DNA of 18,796 bases from JAAXQD01 sp032126435. Its GTDB lineage: Bacteria; Desulfobacterota; Desulfobacteria; Desulfobacterales; UBA11574. Of this stretch, positions 1 to 8,061 are shown one piece after another. A program made the position numbers and the translations under genes. The notes beneath the pieces were generated by a model. The model saw only the letters and a program-made list of their open reading frames with translations. It did not search any database and was not told the DNA's origin. The stretch lies in contig JAQBBE010000257.1 in NCBI GenBank assembly GCA_032126435.1, positions 1 through 18,796 of the forward strand. The letters are read 5' to 3'. The number at the start of each line of letters is the position of its first letter. Position 1 is the stretch's first letter.

Positions 1-45
1 AAAAAGCGTATTGCAGTCTTTACAATAAAATTCATAAATTGGCAT
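1..45 (-). CDS. FmdB-family zinc-ribbon protein, N-terminal fragment (cut by window edge)
   Basis: The minus strand opens with ATG at 45-43 and reads MPIYEFYCKDCNTLF, 15 codons up to the window edge with no stop. An MPIYEF start followed by a CxxC pair is characteristic of FmdB-type small regulatory or zinc-ribbon proteins, where a second CxxC normally follows about 20 residues later; that part lies outside the window. A good ribosome binding site (AGAGGTGA) sits just upstream and overlaps the glnS stop region. The start is only 13 bases after the glnS stop codon, so the gene is almost certainly the next cistron of the glnS transcript. The molecular role of the family is poorly known. Recognition rests on 15 residues, but the match is distinctive. 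Confidence 0.75.
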   Translation of the reverse strand, partial: MPIYEFYCKDCNTLF

Positions 46-58
46 GGTATCACCTCTT

Positions 59-1810
59 TTATTGTTTTTTCTGCTGTTTTTTTTGTATTTTTGCCCATGT
101 ATCACGCAGTGTTACCGTACGGTTGAATACAAGGGATTTGCCAGAAGATTCCACAGGATCAACACAGAAATAACCCAGCCTTTCGAACTGGTATCTGCTA
201 CCCGGCTTTGCAGCCGCCAGGCTGGGTTCCACAAGAAAAGAACATATCTTCAGAGAATCTGGATTCAAATGTGTTTTAAAATCGACATTTTTTTCTTCAT
301 CCGGATTTTCCTTTACAAAGAGATGATCATACAAACGCGCTTCTGCTTCGATGGCGTGAGCCGCCGAAACCCAGTGCAATGTCGCTTTGACCTTACGTCC
401 ATCCGGGGATGATCCACCAAGGGTCTTTGGGTCGTACGTGCAATGCAGCTCCACCACCCGGCCGGTTTTTTCGTCCTTAACCGCCTTTACGCAGGTGATA
501 TAATACGCGTATCGAAGTCGAACTTCACGTCCGGGAGCCAGACGGAAGAACTTTTTCGGCGGTTCTTCCAGAAAGTCATCCTGTTCGATGTAGATTACAC
601 GTGAAAAAGGAATTTTCCGTGTACCCACGGCCGGGTCTCCGGGATTGTTCAGCGCGTCGAGTTCTTCGACCTGATCTTCCGGATAATTATCGATGACCAC
701 CCTTAAGGGGCGCAGAACCCCCATGACCCGTGGCGCCTGTTTGTTCAGGTCTTCTCTGATACCGAACTCAAGCAGTGCAATGTCCACCGTACTGTCCCGC
801 CGGGCGACACCGATGCGTCCACAAAAGTTTCGGATCGATTCCGGTGTATAGCCGCGTCGACGAAGTCCGCTGATGGTCGGCATCCGAGGATCGTCCCATC
901 CGGTCACATGTCCCCCTTGATCCGGTTTCTCAAAAGGCAAAGAAAGTTGAGACACATCCTCTCCTTGGACCAATTCCAAAAGTTTGCGCTTACTCAAAAC
1001 GGTATAGCTGAGATTGAGACGTGCGAACTCGATTTGCCGGGGGTGACAATCGACCTTCAGTTCGTCGAGTATCCAGTCATATAGTTGGCGGTTATTTTCA
1101 AATTCAAGGGTACAAAGAGAATGTGTAATCCCTTCGATGGAATCCGAAAGACAATGTGCAAAATCGTACATGGGATAGATGCACCAATCTTTTCCCGTCC
1201 TATGATGGGGTACCTTTCGAATACGATAAAGGGTGGGATCACGCATAATTAAATTTGGGGATGCCATATCAATTTTAGCCCGGAGTACGTGGGCACCGTC
1301 TTTGAATTTCCCTGCCCGCATGCGTTGAAACAGGTCCAAATTTTCTTCAACCGATCGATCCCGATAGGGGCTGTTCCTCCCCGGTTCGGTCAGGGTTCCC
1401 CGGCTTTCTCTGATTTCATCAGCGCTCAAGCTGCACACATACGCTTTCCCGGCCTTGATCAATTGAACGGCATACTGATTCAATTGCTCAAAATAGTCCG
1501 ATGCATAAAAAAGCCGATCACCCCAATGGAATCCAAGCCATCGAACGTCTTCTTTTATCGATTCTACATATTCAACGTCCTCTTTGCTGGGATTGGTATC
1601 ATCGAATCGCAGGTTACAAGTCCCGCCCTTATTTTCAGCGGCGATACCGAAGTTGAGGCAGATGGACTTGGCGTGTCCGATGTGCAGATAGCCATTGGGT
1701 TCCGGCGGGAAGCGGGTTGCCACCCGGCCGTCGTTCTGGTTGTCTTTTAAATCCTGGGCAATGATATTTCGAATAAAGTTTGAAGGAAGTCTGGAACCGG
1801 TTTCAGTCAT
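59..1810 (-). CDS. glnS: Glutaminyl-tRNA synthetase (GlnRS)
   Basis: Cytoplasmic class I aminoacyl-tRNA synthetase that joins glutamine to tRNA-Gln using ATP. The 583-residue product has the class I signature HIGH at residues 43-46, inside RFPPEPNGYLHIGH, which is typical of GlnRS rather than GluRS. A KMSKS-type loop reads VLSKR at about 271-275. The C-terminal half has the anticodon-binding beta-barrel region of the family (for example PFSRVIYIEQDDF and the later CSFLVEPSLA stretch). Length is slightly above the E. coli enzyme (554), partly from a Lys/Gln-rich tail. The ATG at 1810 is preceded by AAAAGGGG at a workable distance. It lies 104 bases downstream of gltX on the same strand and is followed at once by an FmdB-type gene. 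A direct GlnRS means this organism need not rely on the GatCAB transamidation route for Gln-tRNA. Confidence 0.97.
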   Translation of the reverse strand: MTETGSRLPSNFIRNIIAQDLKDNQNDGRVATRFPPEPNGYLHIGHAKSICLNFGIAAENKGGTCNLRFDDTNPSKEDVEYVESIKEDVRWLGFHWGDRLFYASDYFEQLNQYAVQLIKAGKAYVCSLSADEIRESRGTLTEPGRNSPYRDRSVEENLDLFQRMRAGKFKDGAHVLRAKIDMASPNLIMRDPTLYRIRKVPHHRTGKDWCIYPMYDFAHCLSDSIEGITHSLCTLEFENNRQLYDWILDELKVDCHPRQIEFARLNLSYTVLSKRKLLELVQGEDVSQLSLPFEKPDQGGHVTGWDDPRMPTISGLRRRGYTPESIRNFCGRIGVARRDSTVDIALLEFGIREDLNKQAPRVMGVLRPLRVVIDNYPEDQVEELDALNNPGDPAVGTRKIPFSRVIYIEQDDFLEEPPKKFFRLAPGREVRLRYAYYITCVKAVKDEKTGRVVELHCTYDPKTLGGSSPDGRKVKATLHWVSAAHAIEAEARLYDHLFVKENPDEEKNVDFKTHLNPDSLKICSFLVEPSLAAAKPGSRYQFERLGYFCVDPVESSGKSLVFNRTVTLRDTWAKIQKKQQKKQ

Positions 1811-1914
1811 ATAAGTCGACCCCTTTTAATTTTTGTATTCTTTTTATTAAAATATGGTTATCGTGTCAGATCGTTTTTGCTGAAGCGGATTCAGGGTGTC
1901 CGATTTTTTTCGGC

Positions 1915-3393
1915 TCAAAAAAGAGCTGGGGACTTACGCAGGCGTTCCACAACACGGCGCTGTCCGATGGTGATCAAAACATCGAACATTCCCGGGCCGG
2001 CCAATTGACCGGTCACCACGGTTCGAATGCCGTTGATTAACACTCCCGGATTGATTTCAAGCGTTTCGGCCATCTCGCGAATGACGCTTTCGGTCTCCGC
2101 GGTCGAAAAGCGCTCCAGTCCCTCAAGACGATCCGCCAGCATCGGCAGCCAATTTTTGAGCTCCGGGTGTTTGGAAATGTTTTTTTTCAAAGCCCTGGAT
2201 TCAATGGGAAAGTCGTCTGAAAAATAGGCCCGGCCACGATCGCCAAAATCGGTTGTAACATGAAAACGGCTCCGAATCAGTTCGAGGGTTTCCAGAAACC
2301 ATCGGTGTCTGGCGTTTTCATACTCGGGGTCCCAAATCCCCGCCTTCTTCAGTTCAGCACGAACATAAGGCTCGATCTCTTCAACCGGTAACTCCCTCAG
2401 GTAATGTGCGTTGATACTGATCGCCTTTGGGTCGGTAAAATATTTTGGATCATCCTTTTTGACGTTAAAGATGGAATTGGCCCGACTGATTCCCTGCAGG
2501 GAAAATGCTTCGATCAGTTCCTCCTTGGAGAAGATTTCTCTCGATTCGGGCGTTGCCCATCCAAGAAGGACCAGAAAATTTACAAATGCCCATGGCAAAA
2601 AACCATGCTCTTTATAAAAGTGGACCGCAACCATTTCACCATGCTTACGTTTTGAAATCTTGGCTTTTTTAGGATCGAGCGTGAGTGACATGTGGGCAAA
2701 CTGTGGTACCGGCGCTTCCAGCGCCTGGTAGATCAAGATTTGCCGGTGTGTATTTGACAGTCCGTCCTGGCCGCGGATAACATGGGTAATCCGGTCACGG
2801 ATATCATCAACCGAATTTGAAAGGAGATACAGCGGCTGACCGTTGGAACGGACAATAACAAAATCCTCAATATCCTTATATTTATTTTCAATGGTTCCAT
2901 AGACTATGTCTTCAAAACAGACAGTGCCTTCGCTTTTCGGAACCTTCATTCGAATGGTGTAGGGAACTCCGGCGGCTTCCTTTTCAGCGACCGCTTCCGG
3001 TGTTAAATTGCGGCAGGTGCCGTCATATTTTAAATCTTTTTTCTGTCTCAACGCTTCCTGCCGTTTGTGCTCGAGTTCCTCTATCGTGCAGAAGCACTTG
3101 TAGGCATGCCCCGACTCGAGGAGTTTACGGGCTGCAGCCAGATGTTCCTCGATGAATTGTGTCTGGAAATAGGGCCCTTCATCCCAGGTGATCCCGAGCC
3201 ATTTCAAACTTTCAATAATTCCCCGAATAGAATCTTCGGTGGACCTCTCCACATCCGTGTCCTCGATTCTCAGGATCAGTTTGCCGCCGGTCTTTTGGGC
3301 AAAGAGCCAGTTAAAAATCGCTGTACGGGCACCGCCGATATGAAGGTAACCGGTGGGGCTGGGCGCAAAGCGTACGATTACTTCTTGCTTCAT
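1915..3393 (-). CDS. gltX: Glutamyl-tRNA synthetase (GluRS)
   Basis: Cytoplasmic class I synthetase charging tRNA-Glu with glutamate; Glu-tRNA also feeds tetrapyrrole synthesis in many bacteria. The 492-residue protein has the normal bacterial length. It starts with RFAPSPTGYLHIGG (the HIGH-equivalent H18-I-G-G), carries ILRIEDTD at about 40-47 and has the KMSKS-type loop KISKR at 245-249. Cys100, Cys102 and Cys127 sit where many bacterial GluRS proteins bind zinc, although the usual fourth ligand is not obvious. The alpha-helical anticodon-binding domain fills the C-terminal third. The ATG at 3393 has an AAAGG site just upstream. It begins 35 bases after the 104-residue gene ends, and glnS follows, which suggests one transcript. 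Short hairpins lie just after the stop, but none has a proper T-run terminator. Confidence 0.97.
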   Translation of the reverse strand: MKQEVIVRFAPSPTGYLHIGGARTAIFNWLFAQKTGGKLILRIEDTDVERSTEDSIRGIIESLKWLGITWDEGPYFQTQFIEEHLAAARKLLESGHAYKCFCTIEELEHKRQEALRQKKDLKYDGTCRNLTPEAVAEKEAAGVPYTIRMKVPKSEGTVCFEDIVYGTIENKYKDIEDFVIVRSNGQPLYLLSNSVDDIRDRITHVIRGQDGLSNTHRQILIYQALEAPVPQFAHMSLTLDPKKAKISKRKHGEMVAVHFYKEHGFLPWAFVNFLVLLGWATPESREIFSKEELIEAFSLQGISRANSIFNVKKDDPKYFTDPKAISINAHYLRELPVEEIEPYVRAELKKAGIWDPEYENARHRWFLETLELIRSRFHVTTDFGDRGRAYFSDDFPIESRALKKNISKHPELKNWLPMLADRLEGLERFSTAETESVIREMAETLEINPGVLINGIRTVVTGQLAGPGMFDVLITIGQRRVVERLRKSPALF

Positions 3394-3428
3394 ATTGTTT
3401 TACCTTTTCTTGGGAAACCTCAATAATT

Positions 3429-3743
3429 TTATTTCTTTACAATGTCGGTCTCAAGTTTTTCTGCCAGATCGAATGCTGTATTTAACGCATTGTTTATTTT
3501 GAATAATTGCACCTTAAAGGTTTTTAGGGATGCGGGTGTTGCCTTGATGGCATCTTCACTCGCAAGAAGTTTCCGAAGCTGTTTGGCTTTATCGGACAAA
3601 CCGTCCAACTTTTCGGCAAAAACTTCTATTTCTTCGGCCCACCTTCTTCGTTTGTCATCGGGAAAGGCGATTTGCTTATGGCCGAGTCCTTCCTCTAAAG
3701 AAGCAATGTTGTAATCATCAGGGTCTGCAATTATTTCATACAT
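3429..3743 (-). CDS. Small charged helical protein of unknown function
   Basis: I do not recognise this 104-residue protein. It is rich in Lys, Glu, Leu and Ala, has no cysteine, signal peptide or membrane segment, and from about residue 33 on looks like a long amphipathic helix or coiled coil, so a soluble, possibly oligomeric protein is likely. The start is well supported: ATG at 3743 with AAGGAG six bases upstream. It ends 35 bases before gltX on the same strand and is probably its first co-transcribed neighbour. A perfect 7+7 dyad (3768-3783) lies about 25 bases upstream of its start. A link to translation would rest only on the neighbour genes; nothing in the sequence shows function. Confidence 0.75.
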   Translation of the reverse strand: MYEIIADPDDYNIASLEEGLGHKQIAFPDDKRRRWAEEIEVFAEKLDGLSDKAKQLRKLLASEDAIKATPASLKTFKVQLFKINNALNTAFDLAEKLETDIVKK

Positions 3744-3767
3744 TTTAAGCTCCTTTTGGTAGAATAA

Positions 3768-3783
3768 ATCAAATGAATTTGAT
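3768..3783. promoter_or_regulatory. 16-bp dyad upstream of the gltX cluster, possible operator
   Basis: ATCAAAT and ATTTGAT flank a two-base centre as a perfect inverted repeat, 25 bases upstream of the ATG of the first gene of the leftward cluster. AT-rich TATA-like bases lie beside it, so a promoter with an overlapping operator is plausible. No regulator is identified and no clear -35/-10 pair could be assigned. Confidence 0.3.
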
Positions 3784-3982
3784 ATACTAAACTTTCTACA
3801 CTTTAAAATTAAGAAGGTCCATAAAATTTTTTAGCTTTGAGAAATCTTTAGTCTTTTTTTCAGAAAATCGGCCGGTTTACCGCTTCTTGGTGATGGGAAA
3901 ATCGTGGATAAATGTTCGTAGAGAAACAACAGAAACCCATGCTGAATGGCTGCCGACTTAAATTCTTCATGAGAAATCCGGG

Positions 3983-4330
3983 CTAGAAAAAATGGGTCTG
4001 ATATAAATAAAAGATTTCCGCTTCTTCGTCTTCATGCAGAAGCCTGAGCGGTGCGACCTTCATTTTGCAGCGGTAGTTTGGGGATGTTCCATACAGACGA
4101 CAAATCAAAGGTCTGACAGAATGGATAGCGCAGCCCGTTTCATCCAAGTACGGACAGGTATTACCTTTAGCTTCTCCAGCTTTCATGGAATTTTTCCGGA
4201 GGAACGCTTCGAGTCGTCGATCCTCAACCCTGGTTCTGGAAGGCACCCCAAAGTTCTGACAACACTCATGGCACCCATCGGTACACATAAAATCGGGAAT
4301 CAGATTGTAAATGTCTTCAATATTTATCAA
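3983..4330 (-). CDS. YkgJ-type cysteine-cluster (putative Zn/Fe-binding) protein
   Basis: A 115-residue protein with eight cysteines (16, 20, 23, 24, 59, 67, 77 and 88) in the pattern of the YkgJ / CxxCxxCC family: C-x3-C-x2-CC near the N-terminus, then a CPYL segment, a C-AIH segment and the RPLICRLYG signature. The family is thought to bind zinc or an Fe-S cluster; its cellular role is not established. Length is normal. The reading frame begins at a TTG (4330), supported by AAAAGGA five bases upstream. The nearest ATG (4334) is out of frame and stops after five codons, so TTG is the better start. The gene is divergent from the WbqC gene and separated by 238 bases from the cluster to its left, so it probably has its own transcript. 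Confidence 0.85.
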   Translation of the reverse strand: MINIEDIYNLIPDFMCTDGCHECCQNFGVPSRTRVEDRRLEAFLRKNSMKAGEAKGNTCPYLDETGCAIHSVRPLICRLYGTSPNYRCKMKVAPLRLLHEDEEAEIFYLYQTHFF

Positions 4331-4491
4331 ACATGTCCTTTTAACTATAAAGATAACGGCTCAAACAGTGATCCCTTAAAAACCGGATCCCCTAAATGAT
4401 TGTGAGCCTCGTTTTTGTGTAAAGATAAATTAATGCCGGTCGGCTGAACGCTGACTTAAATGGTAACAATACAAAAAAAGTCAACTGAAAA
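4331..4491. other. Divergent intergenic region between the YkgJ-type and WbqC genes
   Basis: Both flanking genes must be started from this 161-base AT-rich region. It holds a near-perfect direct repeat, GATCCCTTAAA (4370-4380) and GATCCCCTAAA (4386-4396), with a 16-base period, and a GGCTCA/TGAGCC inverted pair (4358-4363, 4403-4408). These could be regulator contacts, but no convincing -35/-10 pair was found on either strand. Confidence 0.3.
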
Positions 4492-5178
4492 GTGATTTTA
4501 TCCGCAAATCAGCCTTATTTTTTTCCGTTTCCAGGTTTTTTTTACAAGGCATATCTTTCTGATATTTTTGTAATTCTGGATAACGTTCAATTTCCTCAAG
4601 GTACCACCTGGATCACCCGCAATCGATTCAAAAATGATCAGGGAAGCCTGTGGATGACCGTTCCGGTAAAAAAGAAGGGCTTGGGACTTCAAAAAATCGA
4701 CGCTGTCAGGATATGCCATAACGGCCGCTGGCCCAAAAAACATTTGGAAAGCTTGAAAAATGCCTATTCCAGAGCACCGTATTTTAAGGTGCACATCGGC
4801 TTCCTTGAAGCACTTTTGTCGACAAAATTCGAAAAACTCGTCGATTTAAACCTTAACGGCATCCGTTATCTGATGCAGCAACTCAAGATTGAGACAAAGG
4901 TCGTCTTATTGTCCGAGCTCGGGATTCATTCAACGGGGGACAAACTCCTCATAGAGATCTGCGGGAAAATGGGGGCATCCCGGTTTTTAACTCAGAGTGC
5001 TGCTCAAAAATACCTTGATGCAGATAGATTCGCGGATGCGGGGATTCGGTTGACCCAATTTAAACAACCGTCGTTGATTTATCCTCAACTCTGGGGGAGT
5101 TTTATCCCCAATCTCTCTGCACTCGACCTTATTTTTAACTGCGGGCCCAAAGGGCACCATATTATGATTGGAGATTGA
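4492..5178 (+). CDS. WbqC-family protein
   Basis: The 228-residue product matches the WbqC family from end to end. It opens with ILSANQPYFFPFPGFF, the family's QPYFxPxxGFF hallmark, followed by ILDNVQF and WITRNRF. WbqC proteins occur in O-antigen and other surface-polysaccharide or secondary-metabolite clusters. Their reaction has not been firmly settled, so no biochemical role is assigned here. No signal peptide or membrane segment is seen. The start is GTG at 4492: an in-frame TGA at 4486-4488 leaves no earlier start, and no good Shine-Dalgarno is visible. An 11-codon open frame (ATG 4460) ends in a TGA overlapping this GTG and could couple translation. The radical SAM gene begins 12 bases after the stop, so the two are surely co-transcribed and probably work together. 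Confidence 0.88.
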   Translation: MILSANQPYFFPFPGFFYKAYLSDIFVILDNVQFPQGTTWITRNRFKNDQGSLWMTVPVKKKGLGLQKIDAVRICHNGRWPKKHLESLKNAYSRAPYFKVHIGFLEALLSTKFEKLVDLNLNGIRYLMQQLKIETKVVLLSELGIHSTGDKLLIEICGKMGASRFLTQSAAQKYLDADRFADAGIRLTQFKQPSLIYPQLWGSFIPNLSALDLIFNCGPKGHHIMIGD

Positions 5179-5190
5179 TCCGGATCTTTT

Positions 5191-7065
5191 ATGAAGACGA
5201 AATTCAAACCGAAAGCTTCATCTGGAAAACTGCTTCTCGTTTCCGCGCCTTGGCCCCTTTACAGCCGGCCTTCCATTCAAATCGGAACGCTGAAAGCTTT
5301 TCTAAGAAAAAAGTTTCCGGACCTTAAGGTGGATGCGCATCACTTCTATTTAAAAGTTGCCGAGGCAATCGGCTACAGGCGCTATCAGGCCATCTCTGAA
5401 CGCACATGGCTGGCGGAAAGCGTATACGCGGCGCTGTTATATCCAGAAAGAATGGACACTGTTGAAAATTTTTTTTATCGACAGGCCAAAGGTAAGCCTC
5501 TGCTTCAGAAGATTGTTTTTAAAAACCTTGCAAGCCAGGTTCGGGAGGTTTCAGAAGCTTTTATTCACGGCGTCGACTGGGGAGACTATGTCTTGGCCGG
5601 TTTTTCCATATGTCTTTGTCAGTTAACCGCTTCCCTCTATTTTATCCGGGAGGTTAAAAAACGGTTTCCCAACCTGTTAATCGTTGTTGGAGGGTCCATG
5701 TTTACGGGGGATGCAACCCGAAACCTGTTTAAAACATTCCCCGAAATTAATGTTGTCGTTAACGGTGAAGGTGAACTCCCCTTGAGCCGATTGGTTTCTG
5801 ATCTCAGAAAATCCCGGAGTTTTGGAGAGATGGCTCATGTTAAGGGGATTGTCACCCCAGAATCCACCGAAAATAAAGCATCCGCCTTTTTTAATCAGAT
5901 GACGGATTTATCCGATCTTTCTCCGCCGGATTACGATGATTATTTTGATTTGCTCCAATCATTCAGTCCGGAAAAAACATTCTTTCCGACTCTACCCATG
6001 GAAATGTCCAGAGGATGCTGGTGGCACCGGCCACTTGAAGATGGGAAATCCACAGGATGTGCTTTTTGCAATTTAAACCTCCAGTGGGAGGGCTACAGGG
6101 CAAAAAAAACCATGCAGACGGTATCAGAGATCGATCACCTGACCACAAAATACAAGACCTTATCGGTAGCCTTTATGGATAACCTGCTGCCTTTGAAAAC
6201 TTCCAAGGATATCTTCACTCGGATCGGAAAGTTGAAGAAGGACCTTCTTTTATTTGGAGAGATCCGGGCGACGACACCAAGGCATATACTGGCTGATATG
6301 CGGATCGCCGGGATGAAAGAGGTTCAGATCGGAATAGAGGCGCTAAGCACACGACTTCTTAGGAAACTCAACAAAGGGACCACGGCGATCCAGAACATTG
6401 AGATCATGAAACACTGTGAAACACTGGGAATTTCAAATTCTTCGAATCTGATTCTCTGTTTCCCGGGAAGCGATCAGAAGGATGTGGACGAGACACTTCG
6501 AAATTTGGAGTTTACCCTGCCGTATCGTCCGCTGAAAATGGTTTACTTCTGGCTCGGCCTGGGCAGCCCGGTGTGGCGGCATCCTGAAAATTTTGGTATC
6601 AAAGCTGTATTTAACCACCGCAATTACGCCGGCATCTTTCCCCTGGAAATTTTTAAATCCATGCAGTTTGCGATTCAATCCTACCGAGGAGACCTCGGCC
6701 ATCAGAGAAAACTATGGATGCCGGTCAAAAAAAAGCTGAAAGCCTGGAAAAAGACATATGATGAACTCCGCCGGGGTTCCCGGCATGAGAATATCTTAAG
6801 TTTCAGCGATGGCCGAGACTTTTTGATCATACGCCAGAAAAGGACCCAAGACGGACACCTGACGCATCGATTGGAGGGGACATCCAGAGCGATCTATCTT
6901 TTCTGCCAGGAGCACCGGTCGTTAAAAAGAATCCTTGAACGTTTTACAGCAGTGGGTTCTGATCAGGTTGTGCCGTTTTTAAGGATGATGGTCGACAAAA
7001 AGCTGATGTTCGAAGAAAATAATAAATACCTGAGCTTAGCCGTGCCCTCCAATCCTAATTCATAA
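5191..7065 (+). CDS. Radical SAM protein of the RiPP-maturation / B12-type C-methyltransferase-like group
   Basis: A 624-residue protein with three regions. Residues about 13-210 resemble the N-terminal, cobalamin-domain-like part of 'RiPP maturation radical SAM protein 1' enzymes (LLLVSAPWPLYSRPS, IVVGGSMFTGD, VVNGEGE). The radical SAM core runs from about 270 to 480, with EMSRGCWW and cluster cysteines C276, C290 and C293. Residues about 535-618 form a C-terminal segment like the winged-helix tail of the same group. The enzyme should bind a [4Fe-4S] cluster and SAM. Methylation or another radical change on a peptide or small molecule is inferred from the family only. The cysteine spacing C-x13-C-x2-C is longer than I know for relatives. 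It is the second gene of a pair with the WbqC gene. No precursor peptide, transporter or peptidase is encoded beside it. Confidence 0.85.
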   Translation: MKTKFKPKASSGKLLLVSAPWPLYSRPSIQIGTLKAFLRKKFPDLKVDAHHFYLKVAEAIGYRRYQAISERTWLAESVYAALLYPERMDTVENFFYRQAKGKPLLQKIVFKNLASQVREVSEAFIHGVDWGDYVLAGFSICLCQLTASLYFIREVKKRFPNLLIVVGGSMFTGDATRNLFKTFPEINVVVNGEGELPLSRLVSDLRKSRSFGEMAHVKGIVTPESTENKASAFFNQMTDLSDLSPPDYDDYFDLLQSFSPEKTFFPTLPMEMSRGCWWHRPLEDGKSTGCAFCNLNLQWEGYRAKKTMQTVSEIDHLTTKYKTLSVAFMDNLLPLKTSKDIFTRIGKLKKDLLLFGEIRATTPRHILADMRIAGMKEVQIGIEALSTRLLRKLNKGTTAIQNIEIMKHCETLGISNSSNLILCFPGSDQKDVDETLRNLEFTLPYRPLKMVYFWLGLGSPVWRHPENFGIKAVFNHRNYAGIFPLEIFKSMQFAIQSYRGDLGHQRKLWMPVKKKLKAWKKTYDELRRGSRHENILSFSDGRDFLIIRQKRTQDGHLTHRLEGTSRAIYLFCQEHRSLKRILERFTAVGSDQVVPFLRMMVDKKLMFEENNKYLSLAVPSNPNS

Positions 7066-7299
7066 AATTCAATCACACTTGAAACCCGTTTGAACACAGC
7101 CTGATTCAAAGAACCGAACTATGTCAAAATTTCAGGTTTGGAAACGTCCATAAAATATGCTATTTGAACACAAGAATGCACATTCCGCATCTTACTAATG
7201 GGGTTAAAAGCCACTCAATGTCGGATAATTAATGAACTCCTTAGTAACTGAATATTTAATGAATCGCGACGAAAAAAAGAACACAAAAAGGAGATATGA
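7066..7299 (+). other. Intergenic region upstream of djlA
   Basis: This 234-base AT-rich stretch contains only open frames of 10-25 codons, none with a ribosome binding site, and no clear terminator or promoter. TTTGAACACA occurs twice (7089-7098 and 7163-7172). A strong site, AAGGAG at 7288-7293, serves the djlA start at 7300. Confidence 0.4.
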
Positions 7300-8055
7300 A
7301 TGGGTTTGATAGGAAAGATAATCGGTGGGACAATCGGATTTGCTATGGCCGGACCCCTGGGTGCGATTGCAGGCGCAGCGTTGGGCCACGCGTTTGATAC
7401 CGGCGGTCAAACCTATACCACCGCCCAAAGGGCCCGTCTTTCGCCCGGGGAAGAGGTACAGTTTACCTTCTTCGTCGCAGCGTTTTCTATGCTTGCAAAA
7501 CTCGCCAAAGCAGATGGGCGCGTATCAAAGGAAGAGGTGGCTGCTGTCGAACATTTCATGGTATACGATTTGAACCTGAACCCTGAAAGTAGAAGACTTG
7601 CGACGAACATCTTTCATGCAGCCATTGAGTCTCAGGATAATTTTATCGATTTTGCGACCCAGTTTTACAGCCAGTTTCGGACACAGCACCAGATGCTCGA
7701 TCTTATGATCGATATTTTACTCAGAGTGTCCGTGGCTGACGGCGCATTGAGTACCAGTGAAGAGAATCTGATCCTATCCGCTGTGAGGATATTCAATTTC
7801 AGCGATGAAAAATACAGGAAGCTAAAGTCGAAGTATATCCAGGAGGTAGATAAATATTATGCCACCCTTGGATGCGATAGAAACGATTCAAACGATCATA
7901 TAAAGAAACAGTATCGAAAACTCGTATCTGATTATCATCCGGATAAAATCGCCTCAAAGGGTCTGCCTGAAGAGTTTACAAAATTTGCCAATGACAAATT
8001 CCGGGAAATCCAGGAAGCCTATGATGTCATAAAAAAAGAAAGAGGGATTCGGTAA
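7300..8055 (+). CDS. djlA: DjlA-type co-chaperone (membrane anchor, TerB-like domain, J domain)
   Basis: A 251-residue protein with the full DjlA layout. A glycine-rich N-terminal segment (GLIGKIIGGTIGF, then GAIAGAALGHAFD, residues 2-33) matches the DjlA membrane anchor. A TerB-like helical domain spans about 52-180 (ADGRVSKEE and VADGALSTSEE repeats). A C-terminal J domain spans about 185-251, with the essential HPD at 213-215 and a KGLPEEF segment like the end of E. coli DjlA. It should sit on the inner membrane with the J domain in the cytoplasm and stimulate the DnaK ATPase; in E. coli DjlA affects envelope-stress and capsule signalling. Length is close to the usual 271. The start has AAGGAG six bases upstream. 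A second J-domain gene follows 96 bases later in the same direction. Confidence 0.93.
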   Translation: MGLIGKIIGGTIGFAMAGPLGAIAGAALGHAFDTGGQTYTTAQRARLSPGEEVQFTFFVAAFSMLAKLAKADGRVSKEEVAAVEHFMVYDLNLNPESRRLATNIFHAAIESQDNFIDFATQFYSQFRTQHQMLDLMIDILLRVSVADGALSTSEENLILSAVRIFNFSDEKYRKLKSKYIQEVDKYYATLGCDRNDSNDHIKKQYRKLVSDYHPDKIASKGLPEEFTKFANDKFREIQEAYDVIKKERGIR

Positions 8056-8061
8056 TTTGAA

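Noticed and set aside
1289..1750. 153-codon plus-strand open frame inside glnS
   Set aside because: It is antisense to a full-length conserved synthetase and has no start signal.
1880..1917. Possible terminator between gltX and glnS
   Set aside because: Several 4-5-pair hairpins (CTGAA/TTCAG, GCTC/GAGC, CCGA/TCGG) are present, but none is followed on the minus strand by a T-run, so read-through into glnS is more likely.
3855..3890. Terminator after the YkgJ-type gene, from the CGGT-AA-ACCG hairpin
   Set aside because: The stem is only four pairs with a two-base loop and the following T-run on the minus strand is poor.
7157..7299. Short open frames (13, 18, 17 and 25 codons) after the radical SAM gene as RiPP precursor candidates
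   Set aside because: None has a ribosome binding site, a leader-core layout, a double-glycine-type cleavage site or repeated core residues. They look like chance frames in AT-rich DNA.
7204..7428. 74-codon minus-strand open frame across the djlA start
   Set aside because: It overlaps the djlA ribosome site and its glycine-rich anchor in antisense; no start signal.
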